From Siphonobacter sp. BAB-5405 (GTDB taxonomy: Bacteria; Bacteroidota; Bacteroidia; Cytophagales; Spirosomataceae), in NCBI RefSeq assembly GCF_002872335.1, contig NZ_NJAG01000032.1:7-39090 (forward strand): 39,084 nucleotides of DNA. Reading direction: 5' to 3'. Shown here piece by piece: positions 1-10,600 of this stretch. Below the pieces are notes generated by a model. That model did no database searches. It was not told the origin of the DNA and saw only the letters and a program-made list of their open reading frames with translations. The first letter of the stretch is position 1. Every line of letters begins with the position of its first letter. Both the position numbers and the translations under genes were made by a program.

Positions 1-60
1 AAACGGAAAACGGAAAACGGAAAACGGAAAACGGAAAACGGAAAACGGAAAACGGAAAAC
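1..60. repeat. AAAACGG short tandem repeat
   Basis: The first 60 bases are an uninterrupted array of the 7-base unit AAAACGG, about 8.5 copies, and it runs off the left edge of the window. It is followed by CTCAAAAC, a GC-rich patch that includes a GCGGCCGC octamer (74-81), and CTCAAAACTC. The array lies downstream of the ileS terminator. Single degenerate copies of the same word occur in other intergenic gaps (16485-16500 and 29808-29820), so it may belong to a dispersed intergenic repeat. The units are too short and have no spacers, so this is not CRISPR. Confidence 0.9.
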
Positions 61-91
61 TCAAAACCGCAGCGGCGGCCGCTCAAAACTC

Positions 92-130
92 AAAAAAAAA
101 GGATGCAGTCCATGTGTATGAACTGCATCC
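92..130 (-). terminator. Rho-independent terminator of ileS
   Basis: Read on the minus strand, a perfect 9-bp stem (GGATGCAGT / ACTGCATCC) with a 12-base loop is followed directly by nine T residues. It lies 23 bases after the ileS stop codon, which fits an intrinsic terminator for that transcript. Confidence 0.9.
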
Positions 131-152
131 CATCCTATGAAAGCTATTTTCC

Positions 153-3100
153 TTACGCTACGACCTCCACCTTCACGCCCAATTCCGCTTCATCCAGTTC
201 TACCGCTACACTGTCGGCCAGCGTATCGAGTAGATTCAGACTCAGGGCCTGTACTTCGGTGCAGATGTATTCGCGGTTCGTTTCCAAAGCCGTTTTGACC
301 AATGCTTCCGTAGTAGTCACCGAAATGGCAATCTTATCCGCTACTTCGAACCCACTATCTTTCCGCAGGTTTTGAATCCGGTTGACAAACTCACGGGCAA
401 TTCCTTCGTAACGCAGCTCTTCCGAGATGCTTACATCCAGAGCTACCGTCAGGCCGTTTTCCTGAGCGGTAAGGAAGCCGGGCAGATCTTCCGTCAGAAT
501 TTCCACGTCGCTCAACGTGATTTCATGCGTACCGCCTACGGTCAGCGTACCGGCCTTTTCCAGCTCGGCAATATCGCTCGTCGTCATGGACTGGATACCG
601 GCAGCTACTTCCTTCATTTTTGGGCCAAATTTGGGTCCCAACGCTTTGAAGTTCGGTTTCACCTTTTTGTTCAGTACGCCAGAGGCATCATCCAGTAAGT
701 CAACCGATTTTACGTTCACTTCGGCCTTGATGAGTTCTTCAACCCGAGCCAGCCGCTGTTTCGTGAATTCGTTGAGTACGGGTACCAGTACCCGCGAAAG
801 CGGTTGCCGTACCTTGATTTTATTAACTTTCCGAATGGAGTGTACCAGCGACGAAACCCGCTGAGCCAGTTCCATCGAAGCTTCCAGTTCCAGATCAATG
901 TAATGCTGATTTGCCGCCTGCAAGTCCGTCAGGTGTACGGAAGGATACTGCAGGGACGAACCATTGGCTACGGCCGCTTCGCGAACGCCTTCCGTCAGGT
1001 TACGGTACAGCCAGTCGGCATAGAACGGGGCAATGGGTGACATCAACTGTGATACTTTCAGCAGACATTCCTGCAAGGTTTCAAACGCCGCCCGTTTGTC
1101 AGCGGTCAGTTCACCTTTCCAGAAACGTCGGCGTGACAGACGCACGTACCAGTTCGATAAATGATCGGATACAAACTCCTGAATGGCCCGGCCTGCTTTT
1201 GTAGGTTCATAGTCGGCGTAGAAACCATCTACATCTTTGATGAGCGAATGGAGTTTTGAAAGAATCCAACGGTCCATTTCGCTCAATTGCTCGTACGGTA
1301 CCCGATTGCTTTCGTCCAGCGTATAGCCGTCGAGGTTGGCGTACAGAGCAAAGAAGTTATACGTATTCGTCAGCGTACCGAAGAATTTGTTCCGTACTTC
1401 GGTAACGCCTTCCAGATTAAAACGCAGGTTGTCCCAGGGATTCGAGTTGGTAATCATGTACCAGCGAATCGGGTCCGTACCGTACTTGGCCAGAGCTTCA
1501 AATGGATTCACGACGTTGCCTTTCCGCTTCGACATTTTCTCGCCGTCCTTATCGAGTACCAGACCCGTTGACACGACGTTTTTGAACGCTACCGAGTTAT
1601 TCAGCATGCCTGAAATCGCGTGCAACGTAAAGAACCAGCCCCGGGTTTGATCCACGCCTTCGGAGATAAAATCGGCAGGGTAGCTTTTTTCGAAGATATC
1701 CTGATTTTCGAAGGGATAATGCCACTGAGCGTACGGCATCGCTCCTGAATCGAACCATACGTCAATCAAATCGGACTCTCGGTACATCACTTTACCAGAG
1801 GCCGATACCAGGAAAATATCGTCTACATACGGCCGGTGCAGATCAAATTCGCCCGTACCCACTTTGGCCAGATAGCCTTCGTTGGCAGTCTGTTGTTCCG
1901 CACTCAGACTGTCGGATTTTAGAGAATGCTCTAAAGCAGCTTTCAACTCCGCAATTGAGCCAATACAAACTTCTTCTCCGTCTTCGCTCCGCCAGATGGG
2001 CAGCGGCGTACCCCAGTAGCGGCTCCGGCTCAGGTTCCAGTCGACCAGGTTTTCCAGCCAGTTGCCGAAACGACCCGTACCCGTACTTTCGGGTTTCCAG
2101 TTGATGGTTTTATTGAGAGCGACCAGTTCGTCTTTTTTCGCCGTTGTACGGATGAACCAGCTATCGAGCGGGTAATACAGTACAGGCTTGTCCGTCCGCC
2201 AGCAGTGCGGGTAGGTGTGGTCAAACTTCTGAACGTTAAAGGCTTTGTTTTCCGTTTTCAACAAAATACCGATGCGTTCATCGACCGACAGGTATTTGTC
2301 ACGGCCCTGCTTTTCACGTTCGGCTTCTTTCTGTTCGTCGGACAGGTATTGTTCCTTCACGAACTCACCCGCAAAATCCGTCACCTCCGCTACAAAGCGA
2401 CCCCGTTTGTCCACGAGTGGTACGTCTTTTCCGGTTTCATCCTTCACCATGATGGCGGGGATACCGTTTTGCTGCGATACCCGGAAATCGTCCGCTCCGA
2501 ACGTAGGAGCTGTATGTACCACACCCGTACCGTCTTCCGTCGTCACGAAATCACCCATGATGACGCGGAACGCCGGACTTTCGGGTTGTACGTAAGGCAT
2601 CAGTTGTTCATACTCGATGCCTTCCAGGTGTTCGCCTTTCAAATCCATCAGGACTTTCCAGGGAATGAGTTTGTCACCCGGCTGATAGGCCAGCAAATCG
2701 CCGTCTTTTCCTTTTTCGGAGAAGTACGCACTCACCCGATCTTTCGCAAGGATGACGTTGATCGGCAGATGCGTATACGGGTTATAGGTTTGGATTAACT
2801 GGTAATTAATGTTTTTACCCACCGTCAGGGCCGCGTTGGAAGGCAGCGTCCAGGGCGTGGTCGTCCAGGCCAGAATGTAGACATCATCGCTATCCGCCGT
2901 ATCGAACAGGTAACCCGATTTTCCGGTCAGTTTTACTTTAAACTGGGCGACAATGGATACGTCCTTGATTTCCTTGTACGTACCCGGCTGGTTCAGCTCA
3001 TGCGAACTCAGGCCCGTACCCGCCGCTGGCGAGTAGGGCTGAATGGTATATCCTTTATAGAGCAAGCCCTGGTTATGCAATTGCTTGAGCAGATGCCAGA

Positions 3101-3575
3101 CACTCTCAATGTATTCGTTGTGGTAGGTCACGTACGGACTTTCCAGATCGACCCAGTACCCCATTTTTTCGGTCAGGTCATTCCACTGGTCCGTATACCG
3201 CATGACCGTTTCCCGGCACTTGCGGTTGTATTCCTCTACGCTGATTTTTTTACCGATGTCTTCTTTGGTGATGCCCAGCTCTTTTTCCACCTGTAACTCA
3301 ATGGGCAGCCCGTGGGTATCCCAGCCACCTTTCCGTTTGACCTGGCGACCTTTGAGGGTTTGGTATCGGCAGAAAATATCTTTAATCGACCGAGCCATCA
3401 CGTGGTGGATACCCGGCGTACCATTGGCCGACGGGGGTCCTTCAAAAAACGTAAAGCTGGGCTTACCTTCCCGCAGTTCAATCGATTGCTCGAAAATCCG
3501 GTTGTCTTTCCAGAATTGCCGGATTTCGTCGGCGACAGCGGCGTAATCGAGATTTTTGTATTCGGGGAAATTCAT
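153..3575 (-). CDS. ileS: Isoleucyl-tRNA synthetase, long eukaryote-like type with GIHH motif
   Basis: This cytoplasmic class Ia synthetase charges tRNA-Ile with isoleucine and edits misacylated valine. The protein has 1140 residues, about 200 more than the E. coli enzyme, as expected for the eukaryote-like clade common in Bacteroidota. The Rossmann core, the inserted editing domain, the KMSKR loop (residues 680-684) and an anticodon-binding/C-terminal extension follow in the usual order. The first signature motif is altered. Where HIGH is expected, the context PPSANGTP is followed by G55-I56-H57-H58, so the first and third positions are exchanged. ValS in this window has a normal HMGH at the same place. 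GXHH variants of IleRS2 are known from work on strong mupirocin resistance. The gene has its own terminator downstream and a TAnnTTTG box 96 bases upstream. The family assignment is certain; the resistance phenotype is inferred. Confidence 0.97.
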   Translation of the reverse strand: MNFPEYKNLDYAAVADEIRQFWKDNRIFEQSIELREGKPSFTFFEGPPSANGTPGIHHVMARSIKDIFCRYQTLKGRQVKRKGGWDTHGLPIELQVEKELGITKEDIGKKISVEEYNRKCRETVMRYTDQWNDLTEKMGYWVDLESPYVTYHNEYIESVWHLLKQLHNQGLLYKGYTIQPYSPAAGTGLSSHELNQPGTYKEIKDVSIVAQFKVKLTGKSGYLFDTADSDDVYILAWTTTPWTLPSNAALTVGKNINYQLIQTYNPYTHLPINVILAKDRVSAYFSEKGKDGDLLAYQPGDKLIPWKVLMDLKGEHLEGIEYEQLMPYVQPESPAFRVIMGDFVTTEDGTGVVHTAPTFGADDFRVSQQNGIPAIMVKDETGKDVPLVDKRGRFVAEVTDFAGEFVKEQYLSDEQKEAEREKQGRDKYLSVDERIGILLKTENKAFNVQKFDHTYPHCWRTDKPVLYYPLDSWFIRTTAKKDELVALNKTINWKPESTGTGRFGNWLENLVDWNLSRSRYWGTPLPIWRSEDGEEVCIGSIAELKAALEHSLKSDSLSAEQQTANEGYLAKVGTGEFDLHRPYVDDIFLVSASGKVMYRESDLIDVWFDSGAMPYAQWHYPFENQDIFEKSYPADFISEGVDQTRGWFFTLHAISGMLNNSVAFKNVVSTGLVLDKDGEKMSKRKGNVVNPFEALAKYGTDPIRWYMITNSNPWDNLRFNLEGVTEVRNKFFGTLTNTYNFFALYANLDGYTLDESNRVPYEQLSEMDRWILSKLHSLIKDVDGFYADYEPTKAGRAIQEFVSDHLSNWYVRLSRRRFWKGELTADKRAAFETLQECLLKVSQLMSPIAPFYADWLYRNLTEGVREAAVANGSSLQYPSVHLTDLQAANQHYIDLELEASMELAQRVSSLVHSIRKVNKIKVRQPLSRVLVPVLNEFTKQRLARVEELIKAEVNVKSVDLLDDASGVLNKKVKPNFKALGPKFGPKMKEVAAGIQSMTTSDIAELEKAGTLTVGGTHEITLSDVEILTEDLPGFLTAQENGLTVALDVSISEELRYEGIAREFVNRIQNLRKDSGFEVADKIAISVTTTEALVKTALETNREYICTEVQALSLNLLDTLADSVAVELDEAELGVKVEVVA

Positions 3576-3670
3576 AGGTGCTATGGTATGGAAACAAAAG
3601 ACTAGATCTACCTATCAACACTGATACTCGTGTACTTCGTTCCAGCCTTTCGGAGAAGACGATAGATTTG

Positions 3671-3678
3671 CAAAAGTA
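3671..3678 (-). promoter_or_regulatory. Putative -7 box of the ileS promoter (TACTTTTG)
   Basis: TACTTTTG on the minus strand matches the Bacteroidota -7 consensus TAnnTTTG and lies about 96 bases before the ileS ATG. A T-rich stretch (TTTTC) lies about 20 bases upstream, where a -33 element would be. The rest of the recG-ileS gap (3576-3857) shows no convincing gene. Confidence 0.55.
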
Positions 3679-3857
3679 GGATTTTCAGGCGAGAAAAGAT
3701 AGTAATAAGTCCCCACGGCCCGTATGACAAACGTTACGATAGAAAGCGAAGCTGACCGAAAAGCCGTACCCAATACCTTTATTGAGCACTTGCCCGTAAA
3801 CGGTACACGTAAACCTAGAAAACGCACTACTGGCCAGCAACAAACAACCATCAACCA

Positions 3858-5960
3858 CTAACTAATCCTCGCCCAGTTACTTTCATTCTCCCGAATCTGA
3901 TCGAGCTGGCTCCGGATGGCCTGGTTTTTCGGCAGTACCAATTCGGGGTCTTCTTCCAGAATACCCTGAGCCGATTCGCGGGCCGCTTTCAGGATTTCCC
4001 CATCTTTCGATAAATCAGCCAGTAGCAAGTCTACTACCCCGCTTTGCTGGGTACCGGCCATGTCACCCGGTCCGCGAAGGCGTAAGTCGGTATCGGCAAT
4101 CACGAAGCCGTCGTTGGTTTCGGTCATCACCTTCATGCGGGTACGGGTTTCGGCACTGAGTTTCAAACCCGTCATCAGAATACAATAACTCTGATCTGCC
4201 CCCCGCCCGACGCGGCCCCGTAGCTGGTGCAACTGCGACAAACCAAACCGTTCGGCACTTTCAATGATCATGACCGACGCGTTGGGTACGTTCACTCCTA
4301 CTTCGATTACGGTCGTAGCTACCATAATCATGGTTTCCCGACTGATGAACCGCTGCATTTCGAAATCCTTGTCCTTGGCGGGCATTTTGCCGTGCACAAT
4401 ACTGATCTGATAGTCCGGGAACGCCCGCACTACGCTTTCATAGCCATCCATCAAATCCTTGAAATCCAGCTTTTCGGATTCTTCAATCAGCGGATACACC
4501 ATGTAAATCTGCCGTCCTTTCTGGAGTTCATTGCGTACAAAACCGAATACTTCCAGCCGGTGCTGGTCGGATTTCCAGCGGGTTACGATGGGCTTCCGAC
4601 CCGGTGGTAATTCGTCAATCTGCGAAAGATCCAGATCTCCGTATAGGGTCATGGCCAGCGTACGCGGAATGGGCGTGGCCGTCATGACCAGAATGTGCGG
4701 ATAGATGACTTCGTTTTTCTGCCAGAGCTTCGCCCGCTGGGCTACGCCAAAGCGGTGTTGCTCATCAATCACCACCAGGCCGAGGTTCTTGAATTGGACA
4801 ATATCTTCCAGCAGGGCGTGGGTGCCTACCACAATATGAATCGAACCATCGAGTAAGCCTTCGTGCAGTACTTTCCGGTCTTTTTTCGAGGTCGAACCCG
4901 TCAGCTTGGACATACGCAGGCCCATGGCTTCCGCAAAAGGCATCAAGCCTTTGAAATGCTGATCGGCCAGAATTTCGGTAGGGGCCATTAAACAGGCCTG
5001 AGCCTCGTTTTCGATGGCCAGCAGCATGCAGATAAAGGCTACGATGGTTTTGCCAGACCCCACATCACCCTGTAGCAGCCGATTCATCTGCTTTCCCGAA
5101 CGCATGTCTTCGAAAATCTCGCGAATAACCCGTTTTTGAGCTCCGGTCAGATCGAAGGGCAGGTGCTGTTCGTAAAAGTCACGAATGAGCTGCGTGCGTT
5201 GAAAAACCTGTCCGGGATACTCCGTTCTCCGTAGGATTTTCTGTTTGATGAGTCGGAGCTGATTGTAAAAAAGCTCCTCGAATTTCAGGCGTCGTTTGGC
5301 CTGATGAATGTGCTGTTCGTTTTCCGGAGCGTGAATCCCCCACAAAGCCTGAGCCTTGGACGCCAGCCGGTATTTTTCGATAAGGAAACTGGGTAATGTT
5401 TCCCGAATGTGCTGCCCAGCCAGTTCGAGTACCTGTCGCTGCCATTTCGCAATCGCTTTGGCGTCTACGTACCGTTTCCGAAGTTTTTCCGTCAGGTTGT
5501 AGACCGGTTGCCAGTAGCCCCCTTTTTCGTTTTCGGCCGTCAGCAGGTCCATTTCCGGATGTACGATCTGAAACCTGCCGTTGAAACTCGTTGGCTTGCC
5601 GTAAACAATGTATTGCCCATCCCGGTGTAAGCTTTTTTCCAGAAATGAAATGCCCTGAAACCAGGTCAGCTCCATTGTTCCCGAACCGTCGCTGAACTGG
5701 CCGACCAGACGAGCTTTGTGCCCTTCGCCAATCACTTCCCAGGTACGCAACCGGCCTTTGATTTGGGCTCCGGCCAGATCTTCCCGTAATTCCGAAATTC
5801 GATAAAACCGCGTACGGTCTTCGTACCGGAAGGGATAGTGTTGGAGTAAATCGCCAAACGTAAAAATATTCAATTCCGTATTGAGCAATGCCCCTTTCTG
5901 CGGGCCTACGCCTTTGAGGAATTCAATCTTTGTATCAAAAAAATTTGTTGGTCGGTCCAT
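3858..5960 (-). CDS. recG: ATP-dependent DNA helicase RecG
   Basis: RecG is a cytoplasmic superfamily 2 DNA translocase that remodels stalled replication forks and branch-migrates Holliday junctions. At 700 residues the protein has the usual family length. An N-terminal wedge/OB-fold region (about residues 1-230, including LKGVGPQK near the start) precedes the helicase core. Walker A is GDVGSGKT at 298-305 and the DEQH box (motif II) is at 399-402. A TATPIPRTLA motif and the late motif QLRGRVGRG, typical of RecG, follow. The ATG at 5960 gives the expected N-terminus. About 280 bases separate it from ileS downstream, and ileS has its own promoter-like box, so the two are probably separate transcripts. 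Nothing abnormal was seen. Confidence 0.97.
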   Translation of the reverse strand: MDRPTNFFDTKIEFLKGVGPQKGALLNTELNIFTFGDLLQHYPFRYEDRTRFYRISELREDLAGAQIKGRLRTWEVIGEGHKARLVGQFSDGSGTMELTWFQGISFLEKSLHRDGQYIVYGKPTSFNGRFQIVHPEMDLLTAENEKGGYWQPVYNLTEKLRKRYVDAKAIAKWQRQVLELAGQHIRETLPSFLIEKYRLASKAQALWGIHAPENEQHIHQAKRRLKFEELFYNQLRLIKQKILRRTEYPGQVFQRTQLIRDFYEQHLPFDLTGAQKRVIREIFEDMRSGKQMNRLLQGDVGSGKTIVAFICMLLAIENEAQACLMAPTEILADQHFKGLMPFAEAMGLRMSKLTGSTSKKDRKVLHEGLLDGSIHIVVGTHALLEDIVQFKNLGLVVIDEQHRFGVAQRAKLWQKNEVIYPHILVMTATPIPRTLAMTLYGDLDLSQIDELPPGRKPIVTRWKSDQHRLEVFGFVRNELQKGRQIYMVYPLIEESEKLDFKDLMDGYESVVRAFPDYQISIVHGKMPAKDKDFEMQRFISRETMIMVATTVIEVGVNVPNASVMIIESAERFGLSQLHQLRGRVGRGADQSYCILMTGLKLSAETRTRMKVMTETNDGFVIADTDLRLRGPGDMAGTQQSGVVDLLLADLSKDGEILKAARESAQGILEEDPELVLPKNQAIRSQLDQIRENESNWARIS

Positions 5961-6024
5961 GGTACTAACGTATTCGCTCTTCCGCTCCCCGGTTGTATTG
6001 ATTCGGCATTTCCAGCCTGCTACA

Positions 6025-6032
6025 CAAAAATA
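6025..6032 (-). promoter_or_regulatory. Putative -7 box of the recG promoter (TATTTTTG)
   Basis: TATTTTTG on the minus strand fits TAnnTTTG and lies 65 bases before the recG start codon. I found no clear TTTG -33 element at the ideal spacing, so this rests on the -7 box and its position alone. Confidence 0.45.
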
Positions 6033-6097
6033 ACATCGGTAAGCTCCTTTGATGACCCGATGGAATGGTTAAATTAATTCGGGAAAGGGAAGGAACC

Positions 6098-6133
6098 AAA
6101 AAAGGCACTACCCTTTCGGAATAGTGCCTTTTT
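6098..6133 (-). terminator. Terminator after the susC-susD operon
   Basis: A hairpin with stem AAAAAGGCACTA / TAGTGCCTTTTT and an 11-base loop lies 25 bases after the susD stop codon. On the minus strand the stem ends in a run of six T residues. The A run on the other side would let it also work in the opposite direction. Confidence 0.9.
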
Positions 6134-6157
6134 ACAAACCAGTAGTGCAGAGACCGC

Positions 6158-7636
6158 TTAGGGATTTTGCACCACCTTGGGGTTTACGTTCAGCTCCGCC
6201 CGCGGGAAGAGGTACTGCCATTGCGGATCACCGGCGGGAATAGTCATCACCAGAGCCAAGGCTTGCTGATGATTGGTTCCTGTACGATCCAGAGATTGGT
6301 TGAGGCGTTTCAAATCAAAGAAACGGAATCCTTCCCCCCAAAGCTCTACCCGACGTTGCGTCAGAATTTCGTTCAGCAGAGCCATACCCGTAGCCGTACT
6401 TTGCTTGTAGGCCGGATCACGCGATACCACCAGATCATAAAGCACTTTAGCAGCGTCGGCATCTTTACCGGCGTGAGCCAAGGCTTCGGCTTCGATCAGG
6501 TACATTTCGGCTGCCCGCATAAAAGCTACATCGCCTAAGCTACTGCTGGAGCTTTCGGAAAGGAACTTACGGTTCATATAAGCGGCCCGGTTACCTGAAG
6601 GAGGAATCGGGAAAGCGGTATTTTTACCCGTTGGATCCCACAATTGCTTCCGAACGTCTGTACTGGCAATCGTTTCGTACAACTTGGAATTGATGGCTTT
6701 CGGATTCGTACGAATGTTCGTGGAATTGAAATTCGCCGACATAAAAGCAAAGAACGAGTGGAAATACGTCGGCTGCGTCGACAGGGGGTTACTGCCCCAG
6801 ATCCACTCCGGATTGCTGATGCTGTTGAACCCTTGCAGGTACTGAGCCTGTGACATCAGCGTGTATTTCGCACGAGCGTCTTTGGCCAGCGTAGCCGCTT
6901 TCGTCCAGTCACCCATCGTTAGAGCGACGCGGGCATAAATACCCTTCGTCGAGCTAATGTTGAAGTGTGATTTAGGGTGCGTAGCGGTCACGGTACCGAA
7001 CAACGAAACGGCTTCATCCAGGTCTTTCGTTACCTGAGCATACACTTCAGCTACCGTAGCCCGAGCCTGGTTTTCCGTCGTATTGATGGTCATGATGGGT
7101 ACACCCAGCTGCGTGTTGGCTGCTCCTGCTTCGTACCGCTGTCCGTATAACTGAACCAGCATGAAGTGACTCCAGGCCCGGTAGGTCAACGCCTGAGCCT
7201 TGATATCGTTCTTCTCTTTCTCATCGCCCGTAATTTTATCGATGTTGGCGATAATCATGTTGGCATTGGCAATGAGCTTGTAGTAGAACAGGTACGTGAA
7301 CCGTACGGTGCTGGCCGCATCACTGCGGTGCATCGTCCAGCGGTATGTACCGTTGTACCAGCCGTTTCCGGTGCTCGTCATGACCACGTCGTCACCCAGG
7401 GCATCAAAGTGGATCATCAGGCCCATTTGACCGGCCTGATCCATATCACCCTGCTGGCTGTATAGCTGACGGTGAATACCGTTCAGAGCAGCCCAGGCGT
7501 TAGGCAAACTGGTGAACACATCCTGCTCGGATACGGCATTGGTCGGTTGTGTTTCCAGGTAATCTTTATCACAGGCCGTGAGCGAGAAGGCCAGGCCGGC
7601 CATAAGCAGATACTTACTGATCTGATTAATTTTCAT
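6158..7636 (-). CDS. SusD/RagB-like outer-membrane nutrient-binding lipoprotein
   Basis: SusD-like lipoproteins sit on the cell surface as the lid of a SusC transporter and capture oligosaccharides or peptides. The 492-residue protein starts with a lipoprotein signal peptide: a hydrophobic stretch from about residue 9 ends in the lipobox LTAC, with the acylated Cys at 22. It then shows SusD-type sequence, with the early LETQPTNAVSE segment, TPR-like helices (for example YRAWSHFMLVQLYG) and the conserved C-terminal RRVELWGEGFRFFDLKRL. The gene lies 13 bases downstream of susC and is followed by a strong terminator, so the pair forms a two-gene operon. No glycoside hydrolase, sulfatase, peptidase or sigma/anti-sigma gene is adjacent, so the substrate cannot be read from context. 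Confidence 0.95.
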   Translation of the reverse strand: MKINQISKYLLMAGLAFSLTACDKDYLETQPTNAVSEQDVFTSLPNAWAALNGIHRQLYSQQGDMDQAGQMGLMIHFDALGDDVVMTSTGNGWYNGTYRWTMHRSDAASTVRFTYLFYYKLIANANMIIANIDKITGDEKEKNDIKAQALTYRAWSHFMLVQLYGQRYEAGAANTQLGVPIMTINTTENQARATVAEVYAQVTKDLDEAVSLFGTVTATHPKSHFNISSTKGIYARVALTMGDWTKAATLAKDARAKYTLMSQAQYLQGFNSISNPEWIWGSNPLSTQPTYFHSFFAFMSANFNSTNIRTNPKAINSKLYETIASTDVRKQLWDPTGKNTAFPIPPSGNRAAYMNRKFLSESSSSSLGDVAFMRAAEMYLIEAEALAHAGKDADAAKVLYDLVVSRDPAYKQSTATGMALLNEILTQRRVELWGEGFRFFDLKRLNQSLDRTGTNHQQALALVMTIPAGDPQWQYLFPRAELNVNPKVVQNP

Positions 7637-7649
7637 GGATTTTTAATGC

Positions 7650-10600
7650 TTAAAGAGTCAGGTTCAATCCTACCGACACAACCCGGTTGGGGATGTAGGC
7701 ATTATTCACAATACCGTTGAATTGCTGGGATACGTTCATACCCTTGCGAGCGGAGAACAACCACAGGTTTTCACCACTCAGAAATACCGACGCATTCTTT
7801 ACATTAATTCGGTTCAACACAGCCGGAGCGAAGTTGTACGACAGGTTTACCGTACGAATACTCAGATACGAAGCACTCGTCAACCAGCGATCCGAAGCCG
7901 CATTAAAGAAGCTACGTCTGGCTTCATCCATCCGGGGTACATCCGTTACGTCACCTGGGTTCTGCCAGCGTCTGAGTTGGTCTTTGTGCAGAGCGGTTCC
8001 GTAATTACCACCGGCCATCAGCTGAGCGTAGGAGTTATCCAAAGCCAGACCACCAATTTGGTAATTCAAAAGAGCCATCAACGTAAACCGCTTGTAGCTA
8101 AAGGTATTCGAGATACCACCGTATACATCCGGGATAGAGCTACCGGCGTAGTGGAAACGGGCGTTGTTGGAGTTGTTGGTTACCGTATCCTGACCGATGA
8201 CATACGTTTTCGTCGTCGTGTTGTTTACCCACTGATCAGCCCGGTACAAGCCATCGCCATTTTCTGAATCTACACCATACCACTCTCTCAGCCAGAAATC
8301 ATAGATCGACTGCCCTACCGCCCGGCGGAAGCTTCCGCTGATGATGGGCTTGTTGTTTTCGGGCAACGACGTAATGCGGTTTTTCAGCATCGTAGCGTTC
8401 ACATCAATGTTCCAACGGAAATCGTTTTTACGAATGATGTCGGCATTTACGTGAAGCTCGATTCCTTTGTTCCACATCGAACCAATGTTGGCCAGTCGCT
8501 CCGAAAGACCACTTGCCAGCGAAATAGGTACGCTAAAGAGCAGGTTATCTGACTTGCGGTGGAATACTTCAATGCTACCCGACAGGCGATTGTTGAGTAA
8601 GCCGTACTCCAGTCCCAGGTCAACGCTGCGGTTGGACTCCCACTGCAAGTTGTTCGCCGCCAATTGACTCTGGATGAAACCAGATTCGCTATTGTTGTTA
8701 TAGCTTTGACCAAAGGCGTACAGGGCCGGATACGCGTAGTAAATACGGTTTCCGTCTGAATCAAGAATACCATCGTTTCCGGAAGTACCCACGGAGCTTC
8801 TCAGCTTCAACAGGTTTACCCAGGAAATACTCTTCATGAAATTCTCATTGTCCAGACGCCAGCCGGCTCCTACGGACCAGAAATTACCCCAACGTGACTC
8901 GCGGGCAAACTTTGAAGTACCATCCCGACGGAACGAGGCAGACAGGATGTATTTACCATCGTAGTCGTAATTCACGCGGGAGAAATAGCCTTCCGTGCGA
9001 TACTTGTCCGTGTAGGAAGTTGACGAGTTGATCGTCGTGAAGTTCCCCAGTTCATCGTTACCCGTTACAATCTGACCCTGACTCATCGCGTAGATGTAGT
9101 TAAAAGTCCAGTCGTAATTTTCGTGACCCACCAACGCGTCAATCGTATGGTGCGTATTGAACGTTTTTGAATAGTTCAATAACTGGTTGATGTTATACGT
9201 AGTTGTCTGACGATTGGCACGGTTCGCACGACCTGCGGGAGCTCCGTCCCCTACTAACGTGTTGTCATAACCAATGCCTAAATCGCTCGTAATATCTACG
9301 CTGACGTTGGTCGTAAACTTGAAGTCTTTCAGGAACGTTACTTCGCCATACGTACGGGCACTCAGTACATTCCGACGACGCAGGTTTTTATTCAGTTCCG
9401 TTTCAGCAACAATGTGACGACCGGGACTTGCTCCAGCCGGACGGGAAGGCAGACCCAGAGCCGTCATGTTACCCAAATCGTACTGAGCATTACCAGCAGC
9501 GTCCAGAATCAGTTCACCCGATTGCGGATTGCGAGCATACACCGGATAAATCGGTCCCATACCCCGGGCAAAATTGAAGGGGTTGGCATACCCGCTGCTA
9601 TTGTCTACCGTATTCGCCTGTTTGGCATCGGTTACCGTTCCAGCCAGGTTCAAGCCCGTTTTAAGCCACTTCGTAGGTTTGAAGTTCGCGTTCAAACGAC
9701 CCGTATAGCGTTTAAATTCGGAGTTGATCAGATAGCCTTTTTCATTGACATAACCCATGGAAACGAAGAAATCACTCTTATCGCTACCACCACTGTAGTT
9801 CAGGTTATAATCCGCACGGCTTCCCTGACGCGTCAAGGGATCCGCCCAGTTCAGATCATTCGGGTATTTCAACCGAGCATTCGGGTTGATTTTTCCGTCA
9901 GCCGTAACGATTTCGTTATCGGCTACATTGAAGGGATTGTAGCCCAACAAACCTTTGATACCTGCCGTAGCCCGAGCGTTAGCGGCATCCAGACCGATTG
10001 CTGAAGCAGCAGGAGCTCCGTAGGAAAGGCTGTTCCGGTACGCTTCCCACATCAGCGGGTAGTACTCAAATGCATTCACGCGATCGTACTCCGGAATACC
10101 CCGGGACATCACACCCTGACTGGCGTTGATCGTGAACTGGCTTTTGTTGGTTCCTTTACGGGTCGTAATCATAATTACGCCGTTGGCCGCCCGTGATCCA
10201 TAAATGGAAGAAGACGCCGCATCTTTCAGCAGGGAAATGCTCTCAATATCCGAAGGGCTGATGTTAGCGATATTACCCGAGTAAGGTACCCCATCGACTA
10301 CATACAGGGGATCATTGGAAGCATTGATCGATCCAAAACCGCGTACACGGATGGAAGGACCATCGCCCGGCTGACCACTACCCGCACTCGCCTGAATACC
10401 CGCAGCTACCCCGGCCAGAGCGTTGTTGATATTGGAAATCGGACGGGTCTGGAAATCCTTTGTACTCAGCTGGTTTACCGAACCCGTAAACAATGCTTTT
10501 TTCGCCTGTCCGTACGGTACCTGAACAACCACTTCTTCCAGGTCTTTCGCATCCTGCTTCAACTGCACATCAATCACCGAGTTGTTACCAATCGGCATCT

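Noticed and set aside
1-60. CRISPR array
   Set aside because: The unit is 7 bases with no spacers, and no cas genes are present.
3615-3854. A 79-codon minus-strand frame between ileS and recG
   Set aside because: It lies across the ileS promoter box, has no recognisable similarity, and its composition looks non-coding.
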